Notes under the pieces: model-generated
Database searches by the model: none
Seen by the model: only the letters and a program-made list of their open reading frames with translations
Told to the model about the DNA's origin: nothing
Source of the DNA: DATKZM01 sp035527975
GTDB taxonomy: Bacteria; Pseudomonadota; Alphaproteobacteria; JAPULJ01
Assembly (NCBI GenBank): GCA_035527975.1
Contig: DATKZM010000009.1
Span: 50,006 to 114,005, forward strand
DNA: 64,000 bases
Direction of reading: 5' to 3'
In this document: one piece after another, positions 25,608 through 34,283 of the stretch
Position numbering within the stretch: position 1 is the stretch's first letter
Layout of the letters: each line of letters starts with the position of its first letter
Program-made: the position numbers and the translations under genes

Positions 25608-26171
25608 TCAGCCCTGATCGAGCTCGCTGTCCCAGTACAGAAAGTCGCCCCAGCTTTCGTGCAGGTAGTTCGGCGGGAAGCCGCGGCCGGCGCCCTGAAG
25701 CTGGTAGGTCGTGGGCTGGTCGGGGCGGTGCATCGGAAACATGTCGACCTCGCGCGGCAGCCGGTTGCCCTTGGTGAGATTGCAGCGGCTGCAGGCGGTG
25801 ACCACGTTCTCCCAGCTCGTGCGGCCACCGCGCGAGCGTGGCACCACGTGATCGAAGGTCAACTCCTCGGCATAGCCCTCATGGGCGCAATACTGGCAGG
25901 TGAAGCGGTCGCGCAGGAATACATTGAACCGGGTAAAGGCTGGCCGGCGATGCGTGGAGACATATTCCTTCAGCGCAATCACGCTCGGCAGCTTGAACTC
26001 CTGGCTCGGCGAATGGACGACACGTTCGTATTCGGAGACGATGTTCACGCGGTCCAGGAAAACGGCCTTCAGCGCGTCCTGCCAGTGCCACAACGACAGC
26101 GGGAAGTAGCTGAGCGGGCGGAAATCCGCGTTCAGCACCAACGCATGGCAACGTTCGAGCGGCGGCTGCAT
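25608..26171 (-). CDS. HNH endonuclease-family protein
   Basis: The 187-residue protein has the HNH zinc arrangement: Cys92-x2-Cys95 (FTCQYC), the catalytic DHVVPRSRGG with Asp107/His108, Asn122 in WENVV and Cys127-x2-Cys130 (CSRCN). The N-terminal region NADFRPLSYFPLSLWHWQDA is typical of the widespread chromosomal form, often free-standing in alphaproteobacteria. No restriction partner or methylase is near. Its biological role is not known. Confidence 0.85.
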   Translation of the reverse strand: MQPPLERCHALVLNADFRPLSYFPLSLWHWQDALKAVFLDRVNIVSEYERVVHSPSQEFKLPSVIALKEYVSTHRRPAFTRFNVFLRDRFTCQYCAHEGYAEELTFDHVVPRSRGGRTSWENVVTACSRCNLTKGNRLPREVDMFPMHRPDQPTTYQLQGAGRGFPPNYLHESWGDFLYWDSELDQG

Positions 26172-26542
26172 GCCCCGTGGCTCCTCCGATTGCGGCCGGA
26201 CCTTACAACAGGTTCCATAACGAAGTCATTACCGGGGGGAACCTGGCGCCGGCCGCGATTATCACATGAATCTTGGGCTTTTTGGCGACAATTCAAGCGC
26301 GCTGCTGGACTTGGGCTTGGACATGGGCTTGGACATGGGCTTGGGTTTGGCGGCGGCCGGCGGGGATGATGTCCGCGGAAAATCGGCCGGGAACCGGGGC
26401 CTCACGGATCAATCGGGGGAAATTTCCCCTTAGATCAAGATCGTCTCAGATCGCAACGATCTGAGACGTGAATCTTGATCTATCTCACATATTTCGAGCA
26501 CCATTCACGCGTCACACTAGATCACTGTGATGCGATCGTGCT
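26172..26542. other. 371-base intergenic region with repeats
   Basis: The region contains no firmly supported gene. It holds a 12-base tandem repeat at 26307-26342, a possible 55-codon frame at 26266-26433 (no ribosome site), and the palindromic element at 26431-26546, whose right end overlaps the next gene's stop codon. Confidence 0.65.
26307..26342. repeat. Three tandem 12-bp units
   Basis: GGACTTGGGCTT is followed by two identical GGACATGGGCTT units. In the frame starting at 26266 they would encode an (LDMG)n repeat, so the unit length preserves that frame. Confidence 0.85.
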
Positions 26543-26546
26543 CTAG
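26431..26546. repeat. Palindromic dispersed element, copy A
   Basis: The 116-base element starts TAGATCAAGATCGTCTCAGA, contains the palindrome CTCAGATCGCAACGATCTGAG, and ends ATGCGATCGTGCTCTAG. It is about 90 percent identical by eye to the reverse complement of 53235-53351. Its terminal CTAG contains the stop codon of the hydrolase gene on the minus strand. Confidence 0.88.
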
Positions 26547-27199
26547 GCGAACCGTTCCGCGATGAACCGGCCGGCGACGGCGATGCCCTCGGGGTCGATG
26601 CCGTGGCCCAATCCCGGGCGCAGATGGGTCGCCACCGCGAACCCCGCCCCTGCGAGCGCGGCGCCGGCGCTTTCCATCGATCCGGCCGGCACGATCTCGT
26701 CCCGCTCGCCGTGGATCAGGACGATCGGCGGCCGCGACTTGGTCTCTGCTTCCAGCAAGTCCGCGCCGATCAGGCGGCCGGAATAGCCGACCAATGCCGC
26801 GATCTCAATGTCACGCCGCGGCGCGATGTGGAGCGCCATCATCGTGCCCTGGCTGAAGCCGACGATGGCAAGGCAGGACGGGGGCAGCTGGAAGGCCGCG
26901 AGCTGCGCGTCGATGAAGGCGTCGATCATCGGCGCCACCAGACGCACCTCGGCGAGAATGGTTTCCGGGCTGCGGTCGGCGAGGCTGAACCACTGGCGCC
27001 CGAAGCCCATGTCGCACGGGAAGGGCGCATGCGGCGAGACGAAGGCCGCCTCGGGCAGCAACTCGCCCCAATAAGGCGCAAGACCGATCAAATCGTCGCC
27101 GTCGGCGCCCCAGCCATGCAACAGCACCACGAGTTGCCTGGCAGCTCCGTCCGCGCGCGGCGCGGCGCTGGGGCCTTCGAGCGTGACGCCGCCAGTCAT
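26543..27199 (-). CDS. Phospholipase/carboxylesterase-family alpha/beta hydrolase
   Basis: A 218-residue protein. VVLLHGWGADGDDLIGLA is the oxyanion loop, Ser in GFSQGTMMAL is the nucleophile, Asp is in LIHGERDEIVP and His in GLGHGID completes the triad. The family cleaves short acyl esters and acyl-protein thioesters. It overlaps alkA by four bases. The stop codon is supplied by the repeat element at its 3' end. Confidence 0.88.
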   Translation of the reverse strand: MTGGVTLEGPSAAPRADGAARQLVVLLHGWGADGDDLIGLAPYWGELLPEAAFVSPHAPFPCDMGFGRQWFSLADRSPETILAEVRLVAPMIDAFIDAQLAAFQLPPSCLAIVGFSQGTMMALHIAPRRDIEIAALVGYSGRLIGADLLEAETKSRPPIVLIHGERDEIVPAGSMESAGAALAGAGFAVATHLRPGLGHGIDPEGIAVAGRFIAERFA

Positions 27200-27864
27200 G
27201 GCGCAGCCTGCGATGCCGTCTTATCCGCCTTGCGCGACGCCGGCTTCATGATGACGTGATGATAATAGTGCCACAGCATGTGGGCGGCGGCGCCGCGCCA
27301 GGGCCGCCAGGCTTCGGCTATCTCCAGCACGCCCACCCGGTCGGGGCGCTCGGCAAGCCCTTTCATATGTCCAGCCGCGCTCATCAATGCGAGGTCGTCG
27401 GCGGGGAACATATCGGTGCGGCCGAGCGCGAAGAGCAGATAGACCTCCGCCGTCCAGCGCCCGATGCCCTTCAGCATCGTCAGGGTCTCGATCGCTTCTT
27501 CGTCGGCGAGGCGCGGCAGTTGCTCGAGCGTGATCCGGCCGGCGCCGATGTCGCCGGCAAGGCCCCGCGCATAGCTGATCTTTTGGCGGCTCAGTCCGGC
27601 CGCGCGCAGCGCCTCCTCGCTGGTGGCGAGCAGCGTTGCCGGGTCCAGCGGATCGACGGTGGCTGCGAGCCGGCCCCAGATGGCAGCGGCGGCGGCGATC
27701 GAGACCTGCTGGCCGACGATGGCGCGCAGCACCGCCTCGAACCCCGGCTCGCGCGAGCGCAATTCGGGATAGCCGAAGCGCGCAAGCGTGTCGGCCATGT
27801 CGGGATCGACGCCTGCGAGGCTCTTTATGTCGCGCCGCAGCGCAGTCTTGGTGTAGCGGGGCAT
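27196..27864 (-). CDS. alkA: DNA-3-methyladenine glycosylase II (AlkA-like)
   Basis: The 222-residue enzyme removes alkylated purines from DNA. The helix-hairpin-helix is LKGIGRWTAEVYLLF (residues 131-145), followed by the catalytic-Asp region DMFPADDLAL. IVGQQVSIAAAAAIW is the conserved N-terminal helix pair. ATG 27864 (MPRYTKT) is chosen over an ATG seven codons upstream. It is the first gene of the alkA-hydrolase operon and divergent from gluQ. Confidence 0.88.
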   Translation of the reverse strand: MPRYTKTALRRDIKSLAGVDPDMADTLARFGYPELRSREPGFEAVLRAIVGQQVSIAAAAAIWGRLAATVDPLDPATLLATSEEALRAAGLSRQKISYARGLAGDIGAGRITLEQLPRLADEEAIETLTMLKGIGRWTAEVYLLFALGRTDMFPADDLALMSAAGHMKGLAERPDRVGVLEIAEAWRPWRGAAAHMLWHYYHHVIMKPASRKADKTASQAAP

Positions 27865-27938
27865 GGGGTGCTCCCCATAGCGCAATCTGGCGGCGCAGGC
27901 CAGCGGGTACTATAGATGGTCGTCATGCGAAATATCTT

Positions 27939-28793
27939 ATGACCGTCACCACCCGTTTTGCGCCGAGCCCGACGGGGCTTCTCCATCTGGGGCACGCCCA
28001 TGCGACGCTGGTCGCCTGGGGGGCGGCGCGCATTGGCGAAGGCCGCTTTCTTTTGCGCATCGAGGATATCGACCAAGGCCGCTGTAAACCGGAGTTTGAA
28101 GAGGCGATCTATCGCGATCTGGCTTGGCTGGGGCTGGAATGGCAGACCCCGGTGCGCCGGCAATCGGATCATTTCGACGATTACCGCGAGGCGCTCAGCC
28201 GGCTCGCCGATATGAGCCTGCTCTATCCCTGCTTCTGCACGCGCGCTGACATCCGCGCCGAGATCGAACGCTCGGCGGCGGCGCCCCATGTGCCACAGCA
28301 CAGCCCGGAAGGGCCGATCTATCCGGGCATCTGCCGTAGGCTCGAGCCCGCCGAACGCCAGCGGCGCATCGACCGGGGCGAGCCCCATGCGCTGCGTCTC
28401 GACGTTGTGCGCGCGACCCGGCTCACCGGCGATCTTACCTGGACCGACCGGCTGCGCGGCGAGCAGATCGCAACCCCGGAAATCTTCGGCGATGTCGTGC
28501 TGGCGCGAAAGGACGTGCCGTGCAGCTATCACCTCGCGGTCACGGTCGACGATGCGCTGCAGGGGGTGACGCTGGTGACGCGCGGCGATGATCTTTTGTT
28601 CGCCAGCCACATCCACCGTCTCCTGCAGGCGCTGCTTGGCCTTTCGACGCCCGAGTATCATCACCACGAATTGATCACCGACGCCGAGGGCAACCGCCTC
28701 GCCAAGCGCGACAAGTCGATCACCATCGATGCCCTGCGCGCGGCCGGCAAGAGCGCCGGCGAAGTGATCGGGATGGCGGGGTTCGGGGGATAG
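27939..28793 (+). CDS. gluQ: Glutamyl-Q tRNA(Asp) synthetase
   Basis: The 284-residue protein is a truncated glutamyl-tRNA synthetase that glutamylates queuosine in tRNA(Asp). The HIGH-like motif HLGH is near residue 19, the zinc-binding part has CFCTR and YPGICR, and NRLAKRDKS replaces KMSKS. Absence of an anticodon-binding domain and the total length identify GluQ. ATG 27939 overlaps no gene; the divergent alkA start is 74 bases away. Confidence 0.93.
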   Translation: MTVTTRFAPSPTGLLHLGHAHATLVAWGAARIGEGRFLLRIEDIDQGRCKPEFEEAIYRDLAWLGLEWQTPVRRQSDHFDDYREALSRLADMSLLYPCFCTRADIRAEIERSAAAPHVPQHSPEGPIYPGICRRLEPAERQRRIDRGEPHALRLDVVRATRLTGDLTWTDRLRGEQIATPEIFGDVVLARKDVPCSYHLAVTVDDALQGVTLVTRGDDLLFASHIHRLLQALLGLSTPEYHHHELITDAEGNRLAKRDKSITIDALRAAGKSAGEVIGMAGFGG

Positions 28794-28826
28794 GCCGCGC
28801 GCGTATGTTGCGTCGCTTCGCGACGG

Positions 28827-28999
28827 ACCCCTCACCCTAACCCTGTCCCCCAAGGGGAGAGGGAATTCAAGCGAGACCTTCCTTTTTCTCCCTCTCCGCC
28901 AAGGGGAGAGGGGATCACAGCGAGACCGTCATTATATTCCCTCGCCCCTCGGGGGAGAGGGAGGGGCCCGCGACCCGCGAGGGTCGTGGGAGGGTGGGG
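28827..28999. repeat. Large palindromic intergenic repeat, copy 2
   Basis: The same family as 18551-18696: CCCTCACCCTAACCCTGTCC, then three runs of CAAGGGGAGAGGG-type sequence and GGGGCCCGCGACCCGCGAGG with GGGAGGGTGGGGGAGC at the end. The copy is a mosaic of one full arm and two extra partial units. It fills the gap between convergent gluQ and the amidase gene. Confidence 0.82.
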
Positions 29000-29027
29000 G
29001 AGCCTTTGTTTTTTTTCCGTACCGATC

Positions 29028-30434
29028 TCAGCCCGTCGCCATCGCCGGCAGGGCCCAGGGGCGCGCGGCTTCGAAGGCGGCGGCGGCGCGCAGCACCGTC
29101 TCCTCGTCGTGCAAAGAGCCGATGATCTGGAGGCCGGCCGGCAGGCCGTTGCCGCAGATGCCGCAGGGCACGGTGGCGGCGGGCTGGCGCGACAGGTTGA
29201 AGGGATAGGTCCAGGGGGTCCAGTCGACCCACTGCTCCTCGCCGGTCTTCTTGGGCGCCAGCTCGCCGACCTCGAAGGCGGTGACCGGCAGGGTCGGCAT
29301 GACCAAGAGATCGTAGTCGTTCATGAAGGCGTGCAGCGCAAAGCCCATCGTCTGGCGGCCGTCGAGCGCGGCCACGTAATCGGCGCGCGTGATCCGCTCG
29401 CCGATCTCGATGCAGGCGATGAGGCCCGGATCCATCAGCGCTTTCTGCGCGTCGGTAAAGTCGCGCGCGAGATAGGCAGCACCTGCGAACCAGTGATTGG
29501 TGAAGATGTCGCCGGCGCCCTCGATCGGCGGGTCGGCGCGCTCGACCGTTGCGCCCAGCTCTTCCAGCAGCGTGACGGCGCTTTCCACATGACCAGCGAT
29601 ATCGGGTTCGACCGGGACGCCGCCGGGGGCCGGGGCGTAAGCGATCTTCAGGCTCTTGACGCCCTCGTCCAATCCTTGCGTGAAGTCGCGGCCGAGCGGT
29701 GGCAGGGCGTACCAGTCGCGCGGATCGGGCTGGGCCAGCACGGTCAGCATCAGCGCGCCGTCGCCCACCGTGCGGGTCATCGGCCCGACATTGGCAAGCG
29801 TGCCGAAGGGGCTTGCCGGCCAGGCCGGCACCACGCCGTAGGTTGCCTTGATACCAAAGAGCCCGGTCAAGCCCGCCGGGATGCGCACCGAGCCGCCGCC
29901 ATCGGTGCCGATGTGGAGCGCGCCCATACCGGTGACGGTTGCCGCCGCCGCGCCGCCCGACGAGCCGCCGGGCGTCATGTCGGTGTTCCAGGGGTTGCGC
30001 GTGATCCCGGTGAGCGGGCTGTCGGTGACGCCCTTCCAGCCGAATTCCGGCGTCGTCGTCTTGCCGAGCAGCACCGCACCCGCTTCGCGTAGCCGCGCGG
30101 TGGCGGGGGCGTCGTCCTCCCAGGGCTGATCGGGATCGATGGTCTTGGAGCCGCGCAGCGTCGGCCAGCCCTTGGTCAGGACGATGTCCTTGATTGAGGT
30201 CGGCACGCCGTCGATCGGACCGGCGGGCTCGCCCTTGGACCAGCGTGCTTCGCTGGCTTTGGCCGCGGCAAGCGCGCTGTCTGCATCGACGAGGACGAAG
30301 GCGTTGAGCACGGGGTTCAGCTTGTCGATGCGCGCCAACGCGGCTTGGGTGGCTTCGACCGGCGAGGCCTTGCCTGCACGATAGAGCGCGACCAGCTCGG
30401 TCGCCGGTGCCAGCGCCAGGTCGGTCGTGCTCAT
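29028..30434 (-). CDS. Amidase-signature enzyme
   Basis: A 468-residue amidase. The catalytic Ser-cisSer-Lys motifs are IKDIVLTKGWPTLRGS for the Lys and the Gly/Ser-rich MTPGGSSGGAAAATV with IGTDGGGSVRIPA. ATG 30434 is chosen because the upstream extension runs into a palindromic repeat. The family cleaves amide bonds in diverse substrates; GatA is unlikely because gatB/gatC are absent from the surroundings. Substrate unknown. Confidence 0.86.
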   Translation of the reverse strand: MSTTDLALAPATELVALYRAGKASPVEATQAALARIDKLNPVLNAFVLVDADSALAAAKASEARWSKGEPAGPIDGVPTSIKDIVLTKGWPTLRGSKTIDPDQPWEDDAPATARLREAGAVLLGKTTTPEFGWKGVTDSPLTGITRNPWNTDMTPGGSSGGAAAATVTGMGALHIGTDGGGSVRIPAGLTGLFGIKATYGVVPAWPASPFGTLANVGPMTRTVGDGALMLTVLAQPDPRDWYALPPLGRDFTQGLDEGVKSLKIAYAPAPGGVPVEPDIAGHVESAVTLLEELGATVERADPPIEGAGDIFTNHWFAGAAYLARDFTDAQKALMDPGLIACIEIGERITRADYVAALDGRQTMGFALHAFMNDYDLLVMPTLPVTAFEVGELAPKKTGEEQWVDWTPWTYPFNLSRQPAATVPCGICGNGLPAGLQIIGSLHDEETVLRAAAAFEAARPWALPAMATG

Positions 30435-30533
30435 GGTCGGTGCCCCCCGGTTTGTGGTCTTGTTGGTTGACGTCGACGGTAGCAAGCGTGGCTTGCGGCG
30501 TCTGCTCTTTTTAGGAGGAATGCTGGTGTTGTC

Positions 30534-30619
30534 CGTCATTCCCGCGAAAGCGGGAATCCAGAGAAGACGGGCGCGCTTCATGCCGGCATCCCTGGACCCC
30601 CGCTTTCGCGGGGGTGACG
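30534..30619. repeat. CCCGCGAAAGCGGG-type palindromic repeat, copy 1
   Basis: CGTCATTCCCGCGAAAGCGG at the left is answered by CCCCGCTTTCGCGGGGGTGACG at the right, with a central GCATCCCTGGACCC. A related copy is at 34284-34370. Both bracket the Nudix-to-molybdoenzyme segment. Confidence 0.85.
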
Positions 30620-30647
30620 AAATGACAACGGAGCCTTGCGCCGCCGG

Positions 30648-31493
30648 CTACTGCCGCAGCCCGCGCACGATCTCCAGATAGTCGGGGTCGTCGGGCGGGA
30701 TGAGGCCGTGGCGGACCAGGAAGTCGATGATGACGAGGTTGCAGTTGAATTTGAACCGGATCGTGTTGGCGACCGTCTCCATGACCTGCTCGATCGGCCA
30801 CAGCTCGAAACGCTCGATCTCGCCATCGGTGTTCCTTGGCACGAAGTCGGCGGGCAGTTCGAGGTCGTAGCAGAACTGCACGTCGGGCTTGAGGCCCTCG
30901 GGTGATTCCGCGCGGTAGGTGATGGCGCCGACCGGGGTTGCCAGGATCGCCAGCTCGCGCGGGATCGCCGCTTCCTCCGCGCATTCCTTGATCAGATTGT
31001 CCTGGAGCGTGATGCCCATCGGCTGGCCGCCGGCGACCATGTTGTCGAGCATGCCTGGAAAGGTCGGCTTGTCCTTGGCGCGGTGGCCGATCCACATCTC
31101 GATACCGCCCCCGCGGCGCACGAAGCCGTTCATGTGGACACCATAGGCGCGCACGCCGAAAGCCGGCACGGCGGCGCGTTCCAGGGCCATCAACGGCTCG
31201 GCGGTGAAGTGCGTTGCGACCGAATAGAGCTCGCCCCGTGGGGCCGAGATCGCGCCATCATGGGCCAGCGCTGCGACAACGGGCAGCATCGCCGCACTGC
31301 GGTCCTCGAAGCTGGCGAGGTCCGGATTGAGGATCACCGCCTCGCGGGTCACATCGAAGGTGTCGCGGAAATACTTGAGGCGCGCGGCGGTGTCGGTACG
31401 GACGAAACCCACCTGCGCGCCGGCGATGATGATCGGCCGGAAGCGGCGAAGGTTGGCGCGATTGCAATCGTGGATGCGGTCGAGAAAGGACAT
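30648..31493 (-). CDS. Nudix hydrolase with DUF4743 N-terminal domain
   Basis: The 281-residue protein carries an N-terminal DUF4743-type region (FLDRIHDCNRANLRRFRPII ... FRDTFD) and a C-terminal Nudix fold. The box reads GGQPMGITLQDNLIKECAEEAAI, with Lys replacing the usual Arg of REUXEE. This architecture is the one joined to thiamine pyrophosphokinase in yeast Tnr3, whose Nudix part acts on oxidised thiamine diphosphates, so a related housecleaning role is likely. ATG 31493 is preferred to a start 60 bases upstream. It is on the opposite strand to the following lipoprotein gene. Confidence 0.82.
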   Translation of the reverse strand: MSFLDRIHDCNRANLRRFRPIIIAGAQVGFVRTDTAARLKYFRDTFDVTREAVILNPDLASFEDRSAAMLPVVAALAHDGAISAPRGELYSVATHFTAEPLMALERAAVPAFGVRAYGVHMNGFVRRGGGIEMWIGHRAKDKPTFPGMLDNMVAGGQPMGITLQDNLIKECAEEAAIPRELAILATPVGAITYRAESPEGLKPDVQFCYDLELPADFVPRNTDGEIERFELWPIEQVMETVANTIRFKFNCNLVIIDFLVRHGLIPPDDPDYLEIVRGLRQ

Positions 31494-31742
31494 CTGTGCC
31501 GGTCGATACGGGCCTGGCAGGATAGCCGGTGCCGAACGACAGACATAACGCATCCGCGCCCGCGCGCGAAGCGCCTGGCCGGCCTGCCGCGGGCCGATCC
31601 TGGAAAAATACGAGATGAAAACGGCAGATCTGTGACGCCGGTCACATCCGGCGGGGCCGATTGTCCTTATGGTTACTCCCAGATGCGGCGGGCGCTTTCG
31701 CCCGGTGTCCCGCCAGCCCGTTTAAAAAAAAAGGATCGAACA

Positions 31743-31979
31743 ATGCGCAGACTCACTATCCCCCTGGCTCTCCCCCTCGCCATGGTCGCCGCGATCGGCC
31801 TCGGCGCCTGTTCGCAGACCAGCCAGCGTGTTGGCGGCGGCGCCGCGATCGGCGCCGGTGTCGGTGTGGTCGGTACCGCCCTCACCGGCGGCTGCATTCC
31901 TTGCGGTGCGGCGATCGGTGCCGGCGCCGGTGCAGTCGGTGGCTACATCTACGACCAGCACAAGAAAGGCAGGCTTTAG
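31743..31979 (+). CDS. Small glycine-zipper lipoprotein
   Basis: The 78-residue protein has a lipobox LGAC with Cys23 and a mature part made of glycine zippers (GGGAAIGAGVGVVGTALTGG, GAAIGAGAGAVGGYIYD), like OsmB/YMGG-type outer-membrane lipoproteins. A basic tail ends it. The ribosome site AAGGATCGA precedes ATG 31743. A strong terminator follows 33 bases later. Confidence 0.85.
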   Translation: MRRLTIPLALPLAMVAAIGLGACSQTSQRVGGGAAIGAGVGVVGTALTGGCIPCGAAIGAGAGAVGGYIYDQHKKGRL

Positions 31980-32011
31980 GCCCGAGGACCGCCGTCCACG
32001 GCCTAATCCGG

Positions 32012-32047
32012 CGCCCCGGCCGCCCTCTCTCCGGCCGGGGCGTTTTT
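32012..32047 (+). terminator. Rho-independent terminator after the lipoprotein gene
   Basis: CGCCCCGGCCG at 32012-32022 pairs with CGGCCGGGGCG at 32032-32042 around a nine-base loop, followed directly by TTTTT at 32043-32047. This is the strongest terminator in the window. Confidence 0.9.
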
Positions 32048-32115
32048 GCGCGCCCGTAGTCAAAACCTGGCGATCGTCTTAGAGTCGCTCACCGACTAGC
32101 TTCAGTGGGGCGGCG

Positions 32116-34263
32116 ATGGGCGGAGACACCACGGTAGCGACGACATGCTGGGAATGCGGCACGCTGTGCGGCGCGCTCGTCACCGTGCGCGACGGCCGCG
32201 CGGTCAAGGTCGCGCCCAATCCCAAGCACCCTGCCTCCAAGGGCGCCTTTTGCGTCAAGGGCATCCGCGCGCTTCCCGAATGGACCTACAACGAAAGCCG
32301 CCTCCGCCATCCGCTGATGCGCGACGGCCCGCGCGGCTCCGGCCGGTGGCGGCAGGTCTCCTGGGACGAAGCGCTCGACGCGATGGCCGACGGGATGGCG
32401 AAAGTCCGCGCAGAGCACGGGCCGCTGGCGCTCGCGGGCGCGGTGTCAGGCGGCTTCTTCCCGCGCGGGCCGGTGGTGGCCTTCCTCATGCGATCGATGG
32501 GCTCGCCCAACTGGATGATCAACCAGGATCTCTGCGGTGGTTGCCGGGGCGTCAGCGACATGGTGACGGGGCTGACGATCACCGGCGGCGAGGATATCGA
32601 GAATACGCGCTGCGCACTCATTGTCGGCCGCAACCCCCAGGCCGCCGATCCGATCCAATGGCAGGCCCTGCAGCGCGCCAAGGCGAGCGGCGCCAAGATC
32701 GTGGTCATCGATCCGGTACGCGCGCCCGCGGCGGGCATGGCCGATCTCCATCTGCGGCCGAAGCCGGGCACCGATGCTGCGATCGGATTGGCGATGATGC
32801 ATGTGCTGATTGCCGAAGAGCGACACGACCGGGACTTCGTTGCGCGCTGGTGCCACGGCTTCGACGCGTTGGCGGCGCGCGTGGCCGAATACCCGCCGGC
32901 GGTGGCGGCCGAGCTTACCGGGGTCGCGGCCGACGATATCGAGCGCGCGGCGCGGCTCTATGGCGATGGCCCGTCGAGCTTCATTTCGGGTCATGGCATC
33001 GACGCCTTTTCCGCCGGTGTGCAGACCTTCCGTGCCTTTCATTGCCTGGTCGCGATCAGCGGCAATCTCGACCGGCCCGGCGGCAACCGGCGGGCCAAGA
33101 AGCCGGCCGGCTTCCGCACCCATATGGAGCTGCTGCACGACCCCGCCTTCCAGCTCGACGAGGCGGTGGCCCAGCAGGCGATCGGCGCGCCAGAGTTTCC
33201 CCTATGGGCCGGGCCGGACGGCTGGCAGGCGGCCTGCCACAACCCCTCGGTGATCGAGGCGATGCTGACCGGCGACCCCTATCCGGTGCGCGCGCTCTAT
33301 GCCAGCGGGGTCAATATCGTCGTCACCTACCCCGATGCGCGGCGCACCATCGCGGCGCTGAAGTCGCTCGATTTCTACGCCGTGGCGAGCCAGACCATGA
33401 CCCCGACCGCGGCCTATGCCGACATCGTGCTACCCAAGACGACGACGCTGGAGGAAGAAGAGGTGTCGCTGCATGTCGGGGGGCCGTGCATCACCTATAC
33501 CGCCGCGATTGGGCCGCGCCAGGGCGAGGCGCGTTCGGACCTGGAGATCGCGCGCGGCCTCATCGACCGGTTGCAGACGCGCGGCGCCATCGAGCGCGAC
33601 CTCTTCCCCTGGGCCGATCATGCGGCCTTCAACGATTTCCTGCTCGGCGACAGCGGCATCGACCGCGCCGCGCTCGTCGAAACCGGCTATGCCACTTATG
33701 ACTATGCGCTGGGTGATTTCGAGAACCAGATCTTCCGCACGCCGACGGGCAAGGTCGAGCTTTATTCCGAACGCCTGGCCCAACACGGGCTCGACCCGCT
33801 GCCCGGCTTCCTGGCTCCGGCGGGCGAGGCGCTGGACGATGATCGCTTCCCGCTGCTGCTGCTGACCGGCGCGCGCGAGAAGACCTATCACCATTCGCGC
33901 TTTCGCGATCAGGCCTGGGCGCGCAAGGTCACGCCCGATCCGTGGCTCAAGATCCATCCCGCGACGGCGGCGGCGCTTGGCATCGCCATGGATGACTGGG
34001 TTTCGGTCGAAGTGGCCGGCGGAAGCGGCCGCTGCCGGCTGCGCGCCAAGCTCACGGAGGACGTGGAAGCGGGTGTGGTTTCCACCGGCATGGGCTGGTG
34101 GCTGCCCGAGGCGGACGGCCCCGAGCACGGCGCGCTCGACGTCAATATCAACGGCGCGATGTCCTACGGCCCGCCCTACGATCCGGCGGCGGGCTCGGCG
34201 AATACGCGCGGGCTGCGCTGCCGGGTGACGCGGCTGGCGGCTGAGGCGATCGCCGCGGAGTAA
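32116..34263 (+). CDS. Stand-alone molybdopterin oxidoreductase
   Basis: A 715-residue DMSO-reductase-family enzyme with Cys11-x2-Cys14-x3-Cys18-x27-Cys46 for one [4Fe-4S] cluster and a Mo-ligand candidate Cys140 in NQDLCGGCRG. There is no Tat signal, so it is cytoplasmic. No iron-sulfur or membrane subunit gene follows. It groups by eye with thiosulfate/polysulfide reductase or formate dehydrogenase-like catalytic subunits. Electron acceptor and substrate cannot be read from the sequence. It lies between two copies of the CCCGCGAAAGCGGG repeat. Confidence 0.8.
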   Translation: MGGDTTVATTCWECGTLCGALVTVRDGRAVKVAPNPKHPASKGAFCVKGIRALPEWTYNESRLRHPLMRDGPRGSGRWRQVSWDEALDAMADGMAKVRAEHGPLALAGAVSGGFFPRGPVVAFLMRSMGSPNWMINQDLCGGCRGVSDMVTGLTITGGEDIENTRCALIVGRNPQAADPIQWQALQRAKASGAKIVVIDPVRAPAAGMADLHLRPKPGTDAAIGLAMMHVLIAEERHDRDFVARWCHGFDALAARVAEYPPAVAAELTGVAADDIERAARLYGDGPSSFISGHGIDAFSAGVQTFRAFHCLVAISGNLDRPGGNRRAKKPAGFRTHMELLHDPAFQLDEAVAQQAIGAPEFPLWAGPDGWQAACHNPSVIEAMLTGDPYPVRALYASGVNIVVTYPDARRTIAALKSLDFYAVASQTMTPTAAYADIVLPKTTTLEEEEVSLHVGGPCITYTAAIGPRQGEARSDLEIARGLIDRLQTRGAIERDLFPWADHAAFNDFLLGDSGIDRAALVETGYATYDYALGDFENQIFRTPTGKVELYSERLAQHGLDPLPGFLAPAGEALDDDRFPLLLLTGAREKTYHHSRFRDQAWARKVTPDPWLKIHPATAAALGIAMDDWVSVEVAGGSGRCRLRAKLTEDVEAGVVSTGMGWWLPEADGPEHGALDVNINGAMSYGPPYDPAAGSANTRGLRCRVTRLAAEAIAAE

Positions 34264-34283
34264 GGGCGCTCACGTTACCCACC

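Noticed and set aside
29028..30434. Naming the amidase GatA
   Set aside because: No gatC or gatB is adjacent and length and motifs fit a general amidase-signature enzyme equally well.
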